Counted from the first letter of the stretch, positions 48,779 to 60,052 are shown. The stretch: 64,000 nucleotides of DNA from Candidatus Phosphitivorax anaerolimi (GCA_001896555.1 MPOS01000042.1:1-64000); one strand, 5' to 3'. Notes: generated by a model from the sequence alone, not told the origin. Numbers and translations: made by a program.

Positions 48779-51700
48779 CTAGCGTCCTTTCGTTTCGATC
48801 CACCCTTCTTTTTCGGCTGCAGAGCGAAAAAGCTCAAATCGATCGAGGAGCTGTGGTTTCAGCGATGCCGCCAGCGCCAAGTCACCTTTTCTGCCCGCCA
48901 TCTCGATTTCCCGGGCGATTTCGCTCAATGCCTCACCGCCGGCATTGGCGGCGGCGCCCTTGATGGAGTGTGCGTGCAGAACCACCCCTGGCTGATCTGC
49001 CTTGTCCAGAGACTCTTCGAGCTTGGCGATGGTGTCGGGGATGTGCTCGAAAAAGGTATTGAGCACGATTCCGGCAAGCTCCCGATCTCCGTCGAGCCGG
49101 TCCATGAGCCCGGCCTGATCGAATGCCGCAGCCCCGGGCGTGCCGGGATGTTCCCCCTGCGCGGAATGCTCCGTGCCAGATGTGCCGCCATGGTCCGATG
49201 CACTTTCGCTCTTCAGGCCCAACCCGGCCATATCGTTTCCGGCGCCCGGCAGCCATTTGGCGAGCATGCTTGCGAGATCGGACTGCCGTACCGGCTTCGC
49301 CAGGTAATCATCCATGCCCGCAGCGATACACCGTTCGCGGTCGCCTTTCATGACATAGGCGGTCATGGCGATGATGGGCACATGGCGGTTCAGCACCCCG
49401 GATTCACTGCTCCGGATGAAACGCGTGGTCTCGAATCCGTCCATCTCGGGCATCTGACAATCCATGAGCACGAGGTCAAATGCTGTCTTTCTCAGGGCAC
49501 TGATCGCATCAGCGCCCCGTTCCACCGCGGTCACCCGGTAGCCCAAGTGGTCGAGCATTCCCTGCGCAACCATTTTGTTGGTGAGGTTGTCCTCCACAAG
49601 CAGAATGTGCCTGCGCCTGGTTTTTGCCTCGTTGAGGGTATGGCGGGTGACGAGATCCCCCGGTCTCTGCCCGCTTGCATCCGGTTGACCGTGATACCGG
49701 CCCAGCACCGTGGTCAGGCACGCGAACAGGTGGGCCTGCCTGACGGGCTTGGTCAGATAAGCGGCAAAACCGGCATTGTGGGCACGGGATGCCTCACCGC
49801 GCTGGGCGAGCGACGAGAGCATGACCAGGGCGGTATTTTTCAAGTCAGGGTCTTCCTTGATCATTTTCCCCAAGGCCTCGCCGCTCACCTCTTTCATGGC
49901 AGAGTCCAGGATGACAACGGTGAAGGGATCTCTCTCGCGGGCGGCTTTGTGCAGGATGTCCAGCACCTCCTGTCCTCCCGACGTCTGTTCATGCCGGGCA
50001 CCCCACGATTCCAGCATCAGGGTCAGAACTTCCCGGTTGGTGGCGTTGTCGTCCACCACCAGGATGCGCCGACCGGCTATCGCCTCCACACGTTCCGGAA
50101 CAGGCGGGGAAGAGCCCTGCTTCCTGTCGAGCTCCACGGTGAATGAAAAAGTCGATCCCTTTCCCACCGTGCTCTGCACTGTGATCTCGCCGCCCATCAT
50201 CTCGGTGAGTTTTTTCGAGATCGCCAGCCCAAGGCCGGTTCCGCCGAATTTGCGGGTGCTCGAGGAATCCACCTGGGTAAACAAGGTGAAGAGCAGCGGC
50301 AGGCTTTCGGGCGGGATGCCGATCCCGGTGTCGCGGATCGAGAACTTCAAGGTCGAGCTCTGCTCTGTCTGGGCGACCTGTTCCACCCGGATGGCCACTT
50401 CTCCCTGGTTCGTGAACTTCACGGCATTACCTGCAAGGTTCATGAGGATCTGGCGGAGCCTTCCCGGGTCGCCGTGTACCAGGGCAGGCACATCCGGTTC
50501 GATGAGACAGGAGATCTCGATGCCCTTTTCAGCGGCCCTCACTGCCAGGAGGTCGGTCACATCCTCCACCATGACCCTGAGATCAAAATCCGTTATCTCC
50601 AGTTCGAGTCGGTCCGCTTCTATCTTGGATATGTCGAGGATGTCATTGATGAGCGTGATCAGGGCATCTCCGCTTTTCATGATGATCCCGGCATACTGGC
50701 GCTGCCTGGGGGAGAGCTCGGTGTCGAGGAGCAGCTCGCACATCCCGATGATGCCGTTCATGGGGGTGCGAATCTCATGGCTCATGTTCGCCAGAAACCG
50801 GCTCTTTGCCTGGTTTGCCGCGTGGGCCTCCTCCGCCATCCGGTTGGCCCGCTCCTCGGCTTCTTTTCTCGCCGTGATGTCCACAAAGCTTTCCAGCAGA
50901 TAATCTTTGCCGCCGATGCTCACCCGGATAACCGTCTTGAGGATCGGCATCTCTTTTCCATCCGCAGTGATCAGTATGCGCTCGGAATTCTCCAAGGTTT
51001 CGCCGAGGTCGGTAACCGGGCACGATCCTTCTTCTGCCTGGCAGATATTCCCCCTGCACGTCATACCCACCATGTCTTCGATCGAGGTATTGCACATCAA
51101 AGCCGCTGTCCTGTTGACGTTCACGATGGTATGGGTTTTAGGATCGATGAGAATAATGCCTGCCTGCACGTTGTCGAACACGGCGTGGAGATGCTCTTCG
51201 CTTTCCTTGAGCGCCTTCTCGGCCATCTTTCTCTCGGTGATGTCCCGGGCAACGGCATGAAAGCCGGTGACCGTATCCCCGTCCAGGAGCAGTCTCACGT
51301 TCTGTCCTATCCACATCTCGCGGCCGTCTTTCGTGATCGTGGGACACTCGATATAGATGCTCGGGAGCTTCTTGACGAACTGGATGCCCGTCTTTCGGAT
51401 GAGTTCGCGGTGATAGTCTTCTCTGACGAAGTGGAGGTAGTGTTTCCCCACGAACTCCTCGGGCGGGTATCCGGTCACACGTTTCCCGGCGGGATTGACA
51501 AACCGGATAATGCCCGTGGCATCGGTTTCGTAGATCACATCGTTGGCATTGTCTACGAGCTGGCGGTACTGCTCTTCTTTTCTGCGAAGATCATTTTCCA
51601 TGTTCTTGCGCGGGGTGATGTCCGAAAAGGTCCCCACCATGCGCGTGGGCGCCCCGTTCGCATCCCGTTCGACGATCTTTCCCCGGTCGAGGATATGCCG

Positions 51701-53389
51701 GTAGGCGCCCTCCCGTGTCCTCATCCTTATTTCGCATTCATAGACAGGGGTCTTTCCTTCGAGGCAGGCGCTCATGGCCTCCCGGAACCGGTCCAGGTCG
51801 TCGGGATGGATGGTTGCCTCGCGGAAGTCGTCCATCGCGCGAACATCCTCCTGCGAGTATCCCATCATTGCGACCCAGTGGGGATTGTACTTGATCTTCG
51901 AGGTAACGAGATTCAAGTCCCAGAGGCCTTCGCTCGTGGCTTCGAGGGCATAGCGCAGGGTCTGCTCCGATGCCCTGATCCTCCAGTGCGATATCTTCGA
52001 CCTCCTCTGATAGACAGTGGAAGAGAGGGCCAGGAGGGTGATGATCATGGTGGCCAGGATGGGTTGCATCCGGGCATGATAGATACGCTTGAGCCAGTGT
52101 CCGGCATCGATGTCGATGCCGAGCACGGCAAGAACATTTTCCTGTTTCAGATCTCGTATCGGAATCGACGCACTCACCCAGGTGCCCCATGTATCGGTGA
52201 GCGGCCCTTCGGTGATCTCGATGCCGGGCTCGAAGGTCTGGAGAAAGTCATCCGTGGTTTCCTGCTCATAGATCTGCCCGGGAGGTGAATAACCATCAGA
52301 GCCCGGCTCCTCTGAATCGACAAAGAAGAATAGGCTCCTGTCTTGTCTGCCCATGAGATAGATGAAGCGGTACATGGGCTCTGACTTGCGGATGTTCATG
52401 AGCTGCTTCTTGATGTGCTGGTAGTCGGGGGAGTCCAAGTCTTCCGGTCTGCCTGTGAGCATCTGCACCTCAGAGACATCGATCGCCAGGGCGGCAATAC
52501 GTGCCTGAGCGAGAATCTCCTTGCGCATTGATGCATCTTCCAGCATGCCGATCCATTGGGTGATGCCCCAGCCCGAAATCAGCACGAATGCCAGCACCCA
52601 GGTGAACCATTGCACATCCGTGAGTACGCTTTGATACTTCCCTCTGAGCCGGCTGCCAAAGACGGATGTGAATCTCGTAAGGGAGGACGCCAGCAGGATG
52701 GAGACCGCGGCAATACCGACATAAGCCAGGAAAACCAGAACAGCAATGAAGTCGACCGGTTTGAACGGAGAAACGAGGGAGGCGCCCGAGCCGGGTCCGC
52801 ATACGGCGGCCAGAACCGTATATGCAGCCATGCTCGAAGCGGATGTCATAAGCCAGAAACGGGCCTGTTTTCCGGGTCGGGATTTCCATTCCCGCATGAG
52901 CACCAACGAGGCGAGAAGGCCTGAGGGCAGTACCAGTCCCGCCCGCAGAACGATCCCAAAGGCGGCGGGTCCGAACGTGCAGGCCATGGCAGCGACCAGG
53001 AACAGGGCGAGGTGAATCCACGGTGTCAGTGAATATCCGGCTTGTGTTCTGATGCCCTGACGGGCGAACTCGGCGAGGGGAAAGAACGAGACGGTAAAGA
53101 CCACCGTGCGGAGAATCTGGAAAGCCACAGGATCAGGAAGACACAGACCGAGCAGGGAAAGAAGCCAGAACCCGCCCTGCAACAGGCTGAAGGCGCATGC
53201 CCATTTCCATACGAGGTTTCCTATCCGGTCATGATGGAGGTAGAAGAATACGACGGCGGAAACGAGAAAGGAGAAACCGATGAGAAAGAACAGATAGTCG
53301 AGCTGGTGTATGAGGTGGGAGTAGTCCATCATCCTGTTCGCAAGGGCCGGTAGGGTTTGGGCGCCACTCCGGGGATAATGTCTGGACAA
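48779..53389 (-). CDS. Hybrid sensor histidine kinase with PAS, two receivers and HPt
   Basis: This 1536-residue inner-membrane phosphorelay protein starts with about seven hydrophobic helices (roughly residues 25-260), then an extracytoplasmic Cache-like segment (about 285-440) closed by another helix. PAS domains follow (about 475-590, 605-720, 730-845). The HisKA H-box is FLANMSHEIRTPMNGIIG near 870, the HATPase has GTGLGLAISKKL near 1080. Receiver 1 (RRILVVDDNATN, acceptor Asp in VVILDSAMKE) and receiver 2 (HILLVEDNLTN, acceptor in LVLMDCQMPEMDG) are intact. The HPt His is in LHAHSIKGAAANAGG near 1480. An ATG pair at 53332/53329 is an equally possible start. It is BarA/EvgS-like in design; the ligand is unknown. 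Confidence 0.92.
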   Translation of the reverse strand: MSRHYPRSGAQTLPALANRMMDYSHLIHQLDYLFFLIGFSFLVSAVVFFYLHHDRIGNLVWKWACAFSLLQGGFWLLSLLGLCLPDPVAFQILRTVVFTVSFFPLAEFARQGIRTQAGYSLTPWIHLALFLVAAMACTFGPAAFGIVLRAGLVLPSGLLASLVLMREWKSRPGKQARFWLMTSASSMAAYTVLAAVCGPGSGASLVSPFKPVDFIAVLVFLAYVGIAAVSILLASSLTRFTSVFGSRLRGKYQSVLTDVQWFTWVLAFVLISGWGITQWIGMLEDASMRKEILAQARIAALAIDVSEVQMLTGRPEDLDSPDYQHIKKQLMNIRKSEPMYRFIYLMGRQDRSLFFFVDSEEPGSDGYSPPGQIYEQETTDDFLQTFEPGIEITEGPLTDTWGTWVSASIPIRDLKQENVLAVLGIDIDAGHWLKRIYHARMQPILATMIITLLALSSTVYQRRSKISHWRIRASEQTLRYALEATSEGLWDLNLVTSKIKYNPHWVAMMGYSQEDVRAMDDFREATIHPDDLDRFREAMSACLEGKTPVYECEIRMRTREGAYRHILDRGKIVERDANGAPTRMVGTFSDITPRKNMENDLRRKEEQYRQLVDNANDVIYETDATGIIRFVNPAGKRVTGYPPEEFVGKHYLHFVREDYHRELIRKTGIQFVKKLPSIYIECPTITKDGREMWIGQNVRLLLDGDTVTGFHAVARDITERKMAEKALKESEEHLHAVFDNVQAGIILIDPKTHTIVNVNRTAALMCNTSIEDMVGMTCRGNICQAEEGSCPVTDLGETLENSERILITADGKEMPILKTVIRVSIGGKDYLLESFVDITARKEAEERANRMAEEAHAANQAKSRFLANMSHEIRTPMNGIIGMCELLLDTELSPRQRQYAGIIMKSGDALITLINDILDISKIEADRLELEITDFDLRVMVEDVTDLLAVRAAEKGIEISCLIEPDVPALVHGDPGRLRQILMNLAGNAVKFTNQGEVAIRVEQVAQTEQSSTLKFSIRDTGIGIPPESLPLLFTLFTQVDSSSTRKFGGTGLGLAISKKLTEMMGGEITVQSTVGKGSTFSFTVELDRKQGSSPPVPERVEAIAGRRILVVDDNATNREVLTLMLESWGARHEQTSGGQEVLDILHKAARERDPFTVVILDSAMKEVSGEALGKMIKEDPDLKNTALVMLSSLAQRGEASRAHNAGFAAYLTKPVRQAHLFACLTTVLGRYHGQPDASGQRPGDLVTRHTLNEAKTRRRHILLVEDNLTNKMVAQGMLDHLGYRVTAVERGADAISALRKTAFDLVLMDCQMPEMDGFETTRFIRSSESGVLNRHVPIIAMTAYVMKGDRERCIAAGMDDYLAKPVRQSDLASMLAKWLPGAGNDMAGLGLKSESASDHGGTSGTEHSAQGEHPGTPGAAAFDQAGLMDRLDGDRELAGIVLNTFFEHIPDTIAKLEESLDKADQPGVVLHAHSIKGAAANAGGEALSEIAREIEMAGRKGDLALAASLKPQLLDRFELFRSAAEKEGWIETKGR

Positions 53390-53818
53390 AACAGTCCGGA
53401 GACCTTCTCCACCGGTTTTCTGTCACGCATGTCCTGTTCTCCTCATAGTAAAAACACTGATCGCCGGCATCCCCATCAGGGGATATCACTGCTGGATATT
53501 CTTAAAAGGTAGTATCGTACTTCCGTATGGGAAAATTGAATCGGGTGAAAAAAATTTCCGCAATCAAGGCAATGAATTATCCAGAAGATGTGGCGGGTCT
53601 CGACAGCCGGATCAGCAACCATAAGTATTGTCAAGAAGTTGGAAATGTTCTAGCATAGTATACTATTTGCATGGAGTTTTTATCATTGGACGTGCGGTTT
53701 CTCATCTCCTGTGAAAAGCCGTCCTGGATTGCAGCGTGTGCGAGTTCGCACCGGTGCCGTGTGAAATGAACAAATACGCATCAGCTGAGGGTTTTCCCCT
53801 ATGGAAGAGGGCCGGGAA
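53390..53818. other. Divergent intergenic region
   Basis: This 429-base stretch separates the leftward hybrid kinase from the rightward PKD/RCC1 gene and is AT-richer than its flanks. It must carry both promoters. A TATACT near 53659 is a -10 candidate but no -35 lies at proper distance. No small gene is supported. Confidence 0.5.
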
Positions 53819-56722
53819 ATGAACATGCGGCGGCGCGGCAGGCCGTGGAGAGCGTTTGGAGTGGTATTCCGCCGGGCCGTCATGATACTCTGTGCAGCGA
53901 TAGTGCTCTCGCCCCTCTCGTGCACCGAGACGCAGCCGGAACCGCAGAAAGCCCCGCCGCCCGTCCTGACGGAAACTGCACAAAAGCCGGTTGAGCCGCT
54001 GGTCGCAACGATCATGACACCCCGCGGCCCCGAATCCATATATGAGGGCGATTCACTTTCATTCAGCGGCCGTGCCCGGGGGGGAGAGTCGCCATATACC
54101 TTCCGGTGGAATTTCAGCGGGGCGGCAAGCCCGATCGAGAAGGCCGATGCCGGGGAGATCACCTTTGAGCGTCCCGGTGTATACGAGATTATCTTCGAGG
54201 TCATGGATGCCCGTGAAGCGGTGGCCAGAGACACGCTCGCCGTCGAGGTGATCGAGGACACCAGCCCTGTTGCCCGGATCGATGTCCCTGCAGAGGCCCT
54301 GGTAACCATACGGGAGGGCGGCACGCTCGACTTCGCGGGTTCTGCGCTCGGGGGCAATGGGCCCGTGAGCTTTGAGTGGGATTTCGGACAGGGCTCCAAG
54401 ACCGCCTCCGGCATGCGCGTAGACAAGGTCGCCTTCCCTGATTCGGGCGTTTTCACCGTCACCCTCACGGCCCGGGACGCCGACGGCGACACCGGGAAAA
54501 GCACTGTGGTGGTGGAGGTGACGAAGAATGTGCCCATAGCCTCGATCATCGAGCCGTCCAGCGCCCGTGAGATCTTTGAAGGCCGGTCCGTCCGCTTTTC
54601 CGGGCAGGCAAGGGAAGGCAACGGACCCTTCACCTTCTCGTGGGATTTCGGCGGCGGGGCACCGCCCTCTGCCTCCAGGGAGCCTGGAGATGTCGTGTTT
54701 ACGAAGCCCGGGCTCTACGAGGTCACATTCACGGTAAAGGATGTTCATGGGGATGCCCATTCCGCCTTCACCACCGTAAGCGTGCTCCAAGACACGAAGC
54801 CCGTGGTCGAAATCCTTTCACCGGCATTGCCGGTCAGCATCCTTCAGGGAAGGGGCATCGAGTTTCTGGCCCGGGTGACGGGCGGGGACGAGCCGGTGGA
54901 GGCCCGGTGGGATTTTCAGGGAGCAGCCCCGGAAACCACGCAGATGAATCCCGGGCTCGTGACCTTCCCGGTGCCGGGCATCTATCAGACATCGTTCAGG
55001 GCCACCGACGCATCGGGAGACACGGCGGAGGCAACGGTGCAAGTCACTGTAGTGGAGGACACCGTGCCTGAGGCAGCCATCATAGACCTTCCGGAAGAGA
55101 TCCTCATCACCGAGAAAGGCAAGGTGCTGTTCCGGGGAGCGGTTTCAGGCGGAAACGAGCCGCTGTCCTTTCTCTGGCGGTTTGGCGGTGCAGCCCCTGA
55201 CGTGCAGGCACAGGATGCAGGAGAGATCGAGTTTAAGACCATAGGCGTCTTTCCTGTCAGCTTTACGGTCACGGACTCAGACGGCGATACGGCCGCCGCA
55301 TCCGTGACCGTAAAGGTGGCGGAAGATACCAAGCCGGTAGCGGCCATGGAAAAACCCGAGGAGGACGTGGAGATCTTCGAGGGAGAATCGGTTCTGTTTA
55401 GGGGATCAGCCAGGGACGGGAACCTCCCTCTCCGATACCGGTGGGATTTCAAGGGCGGCGCCAAGAATGCCAAGGTTCAGAACCCGGGCGAGGTGGTCTT
55501 CAAAAAGGCCGGGGTGTATGAGGTTGTCTTCACCGTCACAGACGACAATGGGGACACCGACTCTGTCAAACGGATCGTGAGCGTGATCAGATCGTCGTGG
55601 GCATCCGTGTCAGGCGGATGGTCGCATTCTGCAGGACTGAAGACCGACGGTACGCTCTGGGCGTGGGGGCTCAACTCATACGGCCAGCTTGGAAACGGCG
55701 GCTCTGCAAGCTGCCGCACGCCGGTAATGGTGGGCAAGGGCACAAACTGGGCAAAGGTGGTGGTGGGAGGCGCCCATACCCTTGCACTCGAGAATGACGG
55801 CGCCCTGTGGGCCTGGGGTGCGAACGGTACGGGCCAGCTCGGCATTGGGAGCAACCAGAATGCCCATAACCCGGTCAGGGTCATGCCGGACAGCAGGTGG
55901 AAAGAGATCGCCGCCGGAAAATCGCATTCTCTGGGCATCCAGGTGGATGGAAGCCTGTGGGCCTGGGGCAGGAATGCCGAGGGGCAGCTGGGCGACGGAA
56001 CACGGACCGGCTGTAATGTCCCGATGCCCGTGGGGAGTGAAAAAGACTGGAGGCACGTCGCCGCAGGAGAGGCGCACAGCATCGCGGTGAAGGAGGATGG
56101 GAGCCTGTGGGCCTGGGGCTCCAACGAGCTGGGACAGGTCGGCGACGGAGGGCAGTCCGACAGCCTTTCTCCCAAACGGATCGGCGGTGAGGAAGATGTC
56201 TGGATCGCGGTTGCCGCGGGCAGATGGCACACGCTTGCCATCCGCAGCGACGGAAGCCTCTGGGCCTGGGGGGCCAATATCTGGGGCCAGCTCGGCGATG
56301 GGACAAAGGTCTATAAGGTGTTGCCGGTGAGGGTTGGAGAAGACACCAACTGGAAGATGGTATCTGCCGGCGAGTATCACAGCCTCGCCCTGAAGAACGA
56401 CGGCACGCTGTGGAGCTGGGGATGGAACGCCTTCGGCCAGCTGGGCATCGGCATGACCCACGACCGGAAGCATCCTTCGTGCATCGGGTTCGATACGAAC
56501 TGGTCGTTCGTATCGGCCGGTGACCACCACAGTATGGCTGTCAAGCAGAACGGCACCCTGTGGGGGTGGGGCTACAACGGCTACGGTCAGGTGGGGGACA
56601 ACACGTCCGAAGACCGGGATGCTCCGGTTCTCCTCAGGCCGCCCAAGAAAAAGATAGCCCCCTTTGGAATATCCCTTCCCGGAACGGGAGATGAAGATGA
56701 GGAAGAAAACGGGCGAAAATAA
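53819..56722 (+). CDS. Secreted surface protein with six PKD-like domains and a seven-repeat RCC1 propeller
   Basis: This protein of about 967 residues begins with an Arg-rich n-region and hydrophobic segment ending LSPLSC, an imperfect lipobox, so it is exported and perhaps lipidated. Then come six Ig-like PKD-type domains (about residues 65-590), each opening with a pattern like [12 protein letters not shown] and containing FRWNF- or YRWDF-like strands. Residues about 600-940 hold seven RCC1 repeats, each with a [16 protein letters not shown] core. Seven blades make one complete propeller. The acidic tail is [11 protein letters not shown] 53819 has GAGGG 7-8 bases upstream; ATG 53801 lacks an SD. 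Ligand binding or cell-surface scaffolding is likely; the function is unknown. Confidence 0.87.
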   Translation: MNMRRRGRPWRAFGVVFRRAVMILCAAIVLSPLSCTETQPEPQKAPPPVLTETAQKPVEPLVATIMTPRGPESIYEGDSLSFSGRARGGESPYTFRWNFSGAASPIEKADAGEITFERPGVYEIIFEVMDAREAVARDTLAVEVIEDTSPVARIDVPAEALVTIREGGTLDFAGSALGGNGPVSFEWDFGQGSKTASGMRVDKVAFPDSGVFTVTLTARDADGDTGKSTVVVEVTKNVPIASIIEPSSAREIFEGRSVRFSGQAREGNGPFTFSWDFGGGAPPSASREPGDVVFTKPGLYEVTFTVKDVHGDAHSAFTTVSVLQDTKPVVEILSPALPVSILQGRGIEFLARVTGGDEPVEARWDFQGAAPETTQMNPGLVTFPVPGIYQTSFRATDASGDTAEATVQVTVVEDTVPEAAIIDLPEEILITEKGKVLFRGAVSGGNEPLSFLWRFGGAAPDVQAQDAGEIEFKTIGVFPVSFTVTDSDGDTAAASVTVKVAEDTKPVAAMEKPEEDVEIFEGESVLFRGSARDGNLPLRYRWDFKGGAKNAKVQNPGEVVFKKAGVYEVVFTVTDDNGDTDSVKRIVSVIRSSWASVSGGWSHSAGLKTDGTLWAWGLNSYGQLGNGGSASCRTPVMVGKGTNWAKVVVGGAHTLALENDGALWAWGANGTGQLGIGSNQNAHNPVRVMPDSRWKEIAAGKSHSLGIQVDGSLWAWGRNAEGQLGDGTRTGCNVPMPVGSEKDWRHVAAGEAHSIAVKEDGSLWAWGSNELGQVGDGGQSDSLSPKRIGGEEDVWIAVAAGRWHTLAIRSDGSLWAWGANIWGQLGDGTKVYKVLPVRVGEDTNWKMVSAGEYHSLALKNDGTLWSWGWNAFGQLGIGMTHDRKHPSCIGFDTNWSFVSAGDHHSMAVKQNGTLWGWGYNGYGQVGDNTSEDRDAPVLLRPPKKKIAPFGISLPGTGDEDEEENGRK

Positions 56723-56853
56723 ACGAAAAGGGCAAAAGAAGACAAGCTATAGCCTTTCTTGAAAAATTCCATAGCGGATGCACAAAAATACTCAATAAAA
56801 ATTTCCTGAACGCCGAAGAGATCTGCATACCATCAGAGAAAGAGAGTCGGCGT

Positions 56854-58980
56854 ATGAAGGGATATCGGCAAAAAATCATTTTGATCTTTGGCGGTATTTT
56901 TGCGGTCGTTCACTTCGGCTGGATCATCTCTGTCTTCTATCTGATGAGTAATTCGCCGGAGCAGATAAAGGTGTTCAGCACTCAGGGCATTATTACCTGG
57001 GTTGTCTGCTTCGTCATCGGGGTGGGCATCCTTTACGCCTTGGTGCTTCCCGTGAGTAACGGACTGGAGCAGATGGAGAAGGGAAGCCTAAGCGATGCAG
57101 ATCTCGCCAGCATCACCAGGAGAAACTCCCTTCTCCCGATCTACAGCGGCATCCTTGTCGTGATCATGACCAATCTCAATAACGTGATCCTCTATCTCAA
57201 CTATCTGCGATACGATATCGGCCCCATAGCAGCCAATGGACTCTGGCCGGCGGGTGTCGCATCGAGCTCGATATTCTATATCCTCGTGTTCGGCGCCATC
57301 AGCCTGGTGACCAGCCCCATGATCGGTATTCTGAAAGGGGAATGTGCGAGACGGGGCGTGGAGTACCAGGGGGTGACCTACAGTCTTCAGCGCAAGCTCA
57401 TGGTCGTGTTTATCCTCTTCTGCCTGGGATTCACCTTCTGGGTGGGCATGATGGCCTTCTACGAAGGTGTCTACCGCATCCAGGAAGAGCTGAAGCAGAA
57501 CACCCTTGCACTTCAGAGGACCCTTGTCGCCGCCTTGGATGAGAACCAGCAGGACCTCAATGATGAGAGTGTTCTCGAGAAACTCGTGGATACCATGTCC
57601 CGTTCCGGCATTGGCGGTGCCTTCCTGGCCGACAGGAACGGGAATATCCTCTACAACCCGCAGAACAGGGAGATCTACAACGGGAAGTGGAAGGATATCG
57701 ACAGGACCGTCAGAGAGGGAATCCAGGCCGGCAAATCCATGAGCGTGTATGAGAATATCCACGAGCAGGTGATCTCATTTCACCCGGTGAACGATTCCTA
57801 TGCCATCGGCATGGTCTCAGGCATCCACGAGCGCATGGACCGTTTCAACCAGTTCTGGATGATTTTCCTGCTCCTGGCGATTATCGGCATGGCAAACGTC
57901 ATCCTGGCAGGCATAACCCTGTTCAGGAGCATCATCATTCCCATCAGGAACACGGTGGACAAGCTCAAGGACATCTCTGAAGGCGACGGCGATCTCTCAT
58001 CGCGCCTCCAGGTGCAGAGCAATGACGAAACCGGTCTGTTGGCCGAGCAGTTCAATATCTTCGTCGACAAGCTGGAGGGCATGATCAGCTCTCTGAGGAA
58101 TGTGGCCCTGCAGGTGGATTCAGCCACCCAGGAGGTGGCGGCCGGATCGCAGGAGCTTTCCCAGGCCACCCAGGAGCAGGCCGCTGCGGTGGAGGAGGTT
58201 GCCGCAACCATCGAGCAGATGACCTCGTCCATCAAGCAGAATGCAGCGAATGCCGCTGAGGGCAGGGAGCGGGTGAAGTCCATGGTGCTCATGGCCAAGA
58301 ACACAGGCGAGGCATCTCAAGAGCTGGTGAGCCGGATGAACGAGATGTCGGAGGCCTCCAAGAAGATCGGGAATATCATCACCACGGTCAACGAGGTGGC
58401 TTTCCAGACCAACCTGCTGGCCTTGAACGCCGCAGTGGAGGCGGCCCGTGCAGGCGAGCACGGCAAGGGATTTGCCGTGGTGGCTCAGGAGGTGCGGGCC
58501 CTTGCCCAGCGTTCCGGCGATGCAGCACGACAGATCAAGGTGCTCATCGAAGACACGGTCAGCAAGATCGGCGCAGGCGATGAGATGGTCAGGAAATCCC
58601 AGCAGTCGCTGGAAGAGATCATCGGCTATATCGAAGGCCTCTCCCAGAGCATGGATGAGATCGCCACAGTATCCGAGGAGCAGGCGAGCGGCATCGACGA
58701 GCTCAACCGGGCAATCAGCCAGATCGACACCACTACCCAGCAGAATGCTTCGACCGTTGAAGAGCTGGCAAGCACCTCCGACAGCCTGAGCATCGAGGCC
58801 AGAGAACTCGCCGGGCATGTGGAGCGGTTCAAGGTCAGCAGGGACGTTGTCCGGCAGACCACCCCGCAAAGGGCACCCAAGGTCATGCGCGCAGAGCAGA
58901 AATCGAAACCCGCCCCAGCGGTTCCAAAGCCGGTTAGGCAGATAAAACAAAGCGAGTTCGACGACTTCGAGGAGTTCTAG
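56854..58980 (+). CDS. Methyl-accepting chemotaxis protein with multi-helix N-terminus
   Basis: This 708-residue chemoreceptor has about five hydrophobic helices before residue 205, a predicted extracytoplasmic sensor (about 210-330, with [16 protein letters not shown], Cache-like), another helix near 335-356, a HAMP domain (about 357-410), and a long signalling coiled coil. The hairpin tip is [25 protein letters not shown] near 513-533, with the conserved core intact. Glutamine/glutamate-rich flanks ([15 protein letters not shown]) are methylation regions. The tail is a Pro/Lys linker ending in DFEEF, which fits the CheR-tethering pentapeptide pattern. It lies 131 bases after the PKD/RCC1 gene and is followed by a strong terminator. 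The ligand is unknown. Confidence 0.92.
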   Translation: MKGYRQKIILIFGGIFAVVHFGWIISVFYLMSNSPEQIKVFSTQGIITWVVCFVIGVGILYALVLPVSNGLEQMEKGSLSDADLASITRRNSLLPIYSGILVVIMTNLNNVILYLNYLRYDIGPIAANGLWPAGVASSSIFYILVFGAISLVTSPMIGILKGECARRGVEYQGVTYSLQRKLMVVFILFCLGFTFWVGMMAFYEGVYRIQEELKQNTLALQRTLVAALDENQQDLNDESVLEKLVDTMSRSGIGGAFLADRNGNILYNPQNREIYNGKWKDIDRTVREGIQAGKSMSVYENIHEQVISFHPVNDSYAIGMVSGIHERMDRFNQFWMIFLLLAIIGMANVILAGITLFRSIIIPIRNTVDKLKDISEGDGDLSSRLQVQSNDETGLLAEQFNIFVDKLEGMISSLRNVALQVDSATQEVAAGSQELSQATQEQAAAVEEVAATIEQMTSSIKQNAANAAEGRERVKSMVLMAKNTGEASQELVSRMNEMSEASKKIGNIITTVNEVAFQTNLLALNAAVEAARAGEHGKGFAVVAQEVRALAQRSGDAARQIKVLIEDTVSKIGAGDEMVRKSQQSLEEIIGYIEGLSQSMDEIATVSEEQASGIDELNRAISQIDTTTQQNASTVEELASTSDSLSIEARELAGHVERFKVSRDVVRQTTPQRAPKVMRAEQKSKPAPAVPKPVRQIKQSEFDDFEEF

Positions 58981-59029
58981 AAAACGACTGTGCCGGGGTG
59001 AAGGGACCTATTGAAAGGATCGGAAAGGA

Positions 59030-59068
59030 CGGCCGGGCATGTCAAATGCCCGGCCGTTTTCTTTTCTT
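59030..59068 (+). terminator. Rho-independent terminator after the chemoreceptor gene
   Basis: CGGCCGGGCAT (59030-59040) pairs perfectly over 11 bases with ATGCCCGGCCG (59046-59056) around loop GTCAA and is followed by TTTTCTTTTCTT. It is 49 bases downstream of the chemoreceptor stop and protects the convergent dehydrogenase gene from read-through. Confidence 0.93.
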
Positions 59069-59157
59069 CACGCAGCCGGCTTTTACCGAGTTCTCCGCGG
59101 GCTTGGTGACCCGGGTCCGGCCTCGCCGCTGCCGGCGGTTTGGCCTTTCAATCACTT

Positions 59158-60009
59158 TTAAGGGTACTCGTAAAAGCCCTTGCCGGTTTTGCGGCCGAGC
59201 CAGCCGGTCTCGACATATCTGCGCAGCAGAGGGCATGGGCGGTATTTCGAGTCGCTGAAGCCGTGATAGAGGGTTTCCATGATGGCCAGACAGGTATCGA
59301 GCCCGATGAGATCCGCCAGGGCCAGCGGCCCCATGGGATGATTCATGCCGAGCTTCATGACCGTGTCGATGTCCTCCCGGGTTCCCACGCCATGGTACAG
59401 GCAGTAGACGGCCTCGTTGATCATGGGCATCAGTATGCGGTTGGAGATGAATCCGGGATAATCGTTGGCCTCAGCCGGTGTCTTGCCGAATTTCAGCGCC
59501 AGGTCCCAGGTGGTCCGGAAGGTCTCGTCCGAGGTTGCCAGCCCCCTGATGACCTCAACCAGCTTCATGACCGGTACCGGGTTCATGAAGTGCATGCCTG
59601 CCACCTTGTCCTGCCGCTTGGTCTGGGCCGCAATCCTGCCGATGGGGATGGATGAGGTGTTGGAGGCCAGGATCGTATGCCCGGGGCAGAACGAGTCGAG
59701 ATCCCGGAATATCGCGAACTTGATGTCCTGCCTCTCCGAGGCCGCCTCCACCACGTAGTCTGCCGCCTCCATATCCTGGAGCCGGGCGGTGGCCTTGATG
59801 CGTGCCAGCGCAGCGTCCTTCTCGGCCGGGTTCAGCTTGCCCTTGTCAACGGATTTCTCCAGGTTTTGGGTGATGTTCTTGAATCCTTTCTGGACGAGCT
59901 GTTCGCTGATATCGTGCATGACGACGTTCACGCCGCTCATTGCCGCGACCTGGGCAATGCCCGCACCCATCTGGCCGGCGCCTACCACGCCGAAGGTTTT
60001 GATCTCCAT
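59158..60009 (-). CDS. 3-hydroxyacyl-CoA (3-hydroxybutyryl-CoA) dehydrogenase
   Basis: This 283-residue cytoplasmic enzyme interconverts 3-hydroxybutyryl-CoA and acetoacetyl-CoA with NAD(H). The Rossmann motif is VVGAGQMGAGIAQVAAMSG at residues 8-26. The catalytic region has ASNTSSIPIGRIAAQT and the His in GMHFMNPVPVMKLVE near 140, paired with Glu in the same motif. The C-terminal domain shows NHPMGPLALADLIGLDTCL near 230. Length is that of the short HBD family. AGGAGG precedes the ATG. It lies 43 bases after the thiolase stop, so the two catalyse consecutive steps from one transcript, in butyrate/crotonate-type or benzoate-derived metabolism. Confidence 0.95.
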   Translation of the reverse strand: MEIKTFGVVGAGQMGAGIAQVAAMSGVNVVMHDISEQLVQKGFKNITQNLEKSVDKGKLNPAEKDAALARIKATARLQDMEAADYVVEAASERQDIKFAIFRDLDSFCPGHTILASNTSSIPIGRIAAQTKRQDKVAGMHFMNPVPVMKLVEVIRGLATSDETFRTTWDLALKFGKTPAEANDYPGFISNRILMPMINEAVYCLYHGVGTREDIDTVMKLGMNHPMGPLALADLIGLDTCLAIMETLYHGFSDSKYRPCPLLRRYVETGWLGRKTGKGFYEYP

Positions 60010-60052
60010 GCTTTCCTCCTTGTCTCTGCAGGTAGTTACGATACAGGCGGTT

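Noticed and set aside
50474..52288. Plus-strand frame of 604 codons inside the hybrid kinase gene
   Set aside because: Antisense shadow of PAS/HisKA sequence; no recognisable domain.
53628..53664. Promoter TTGTCA ... TATACT before the PKD/RCC1 gene
   Set aside because: The hexamers are 25 bases apart, too far for a standard sigma-70 promoter.
56785..56830. Flagellar sigma-28 promoter before the chemoreceptor
   Set aside because: A GCCGAAGA resembles the -10, but no TAAA-type -35 lies at the right distance.
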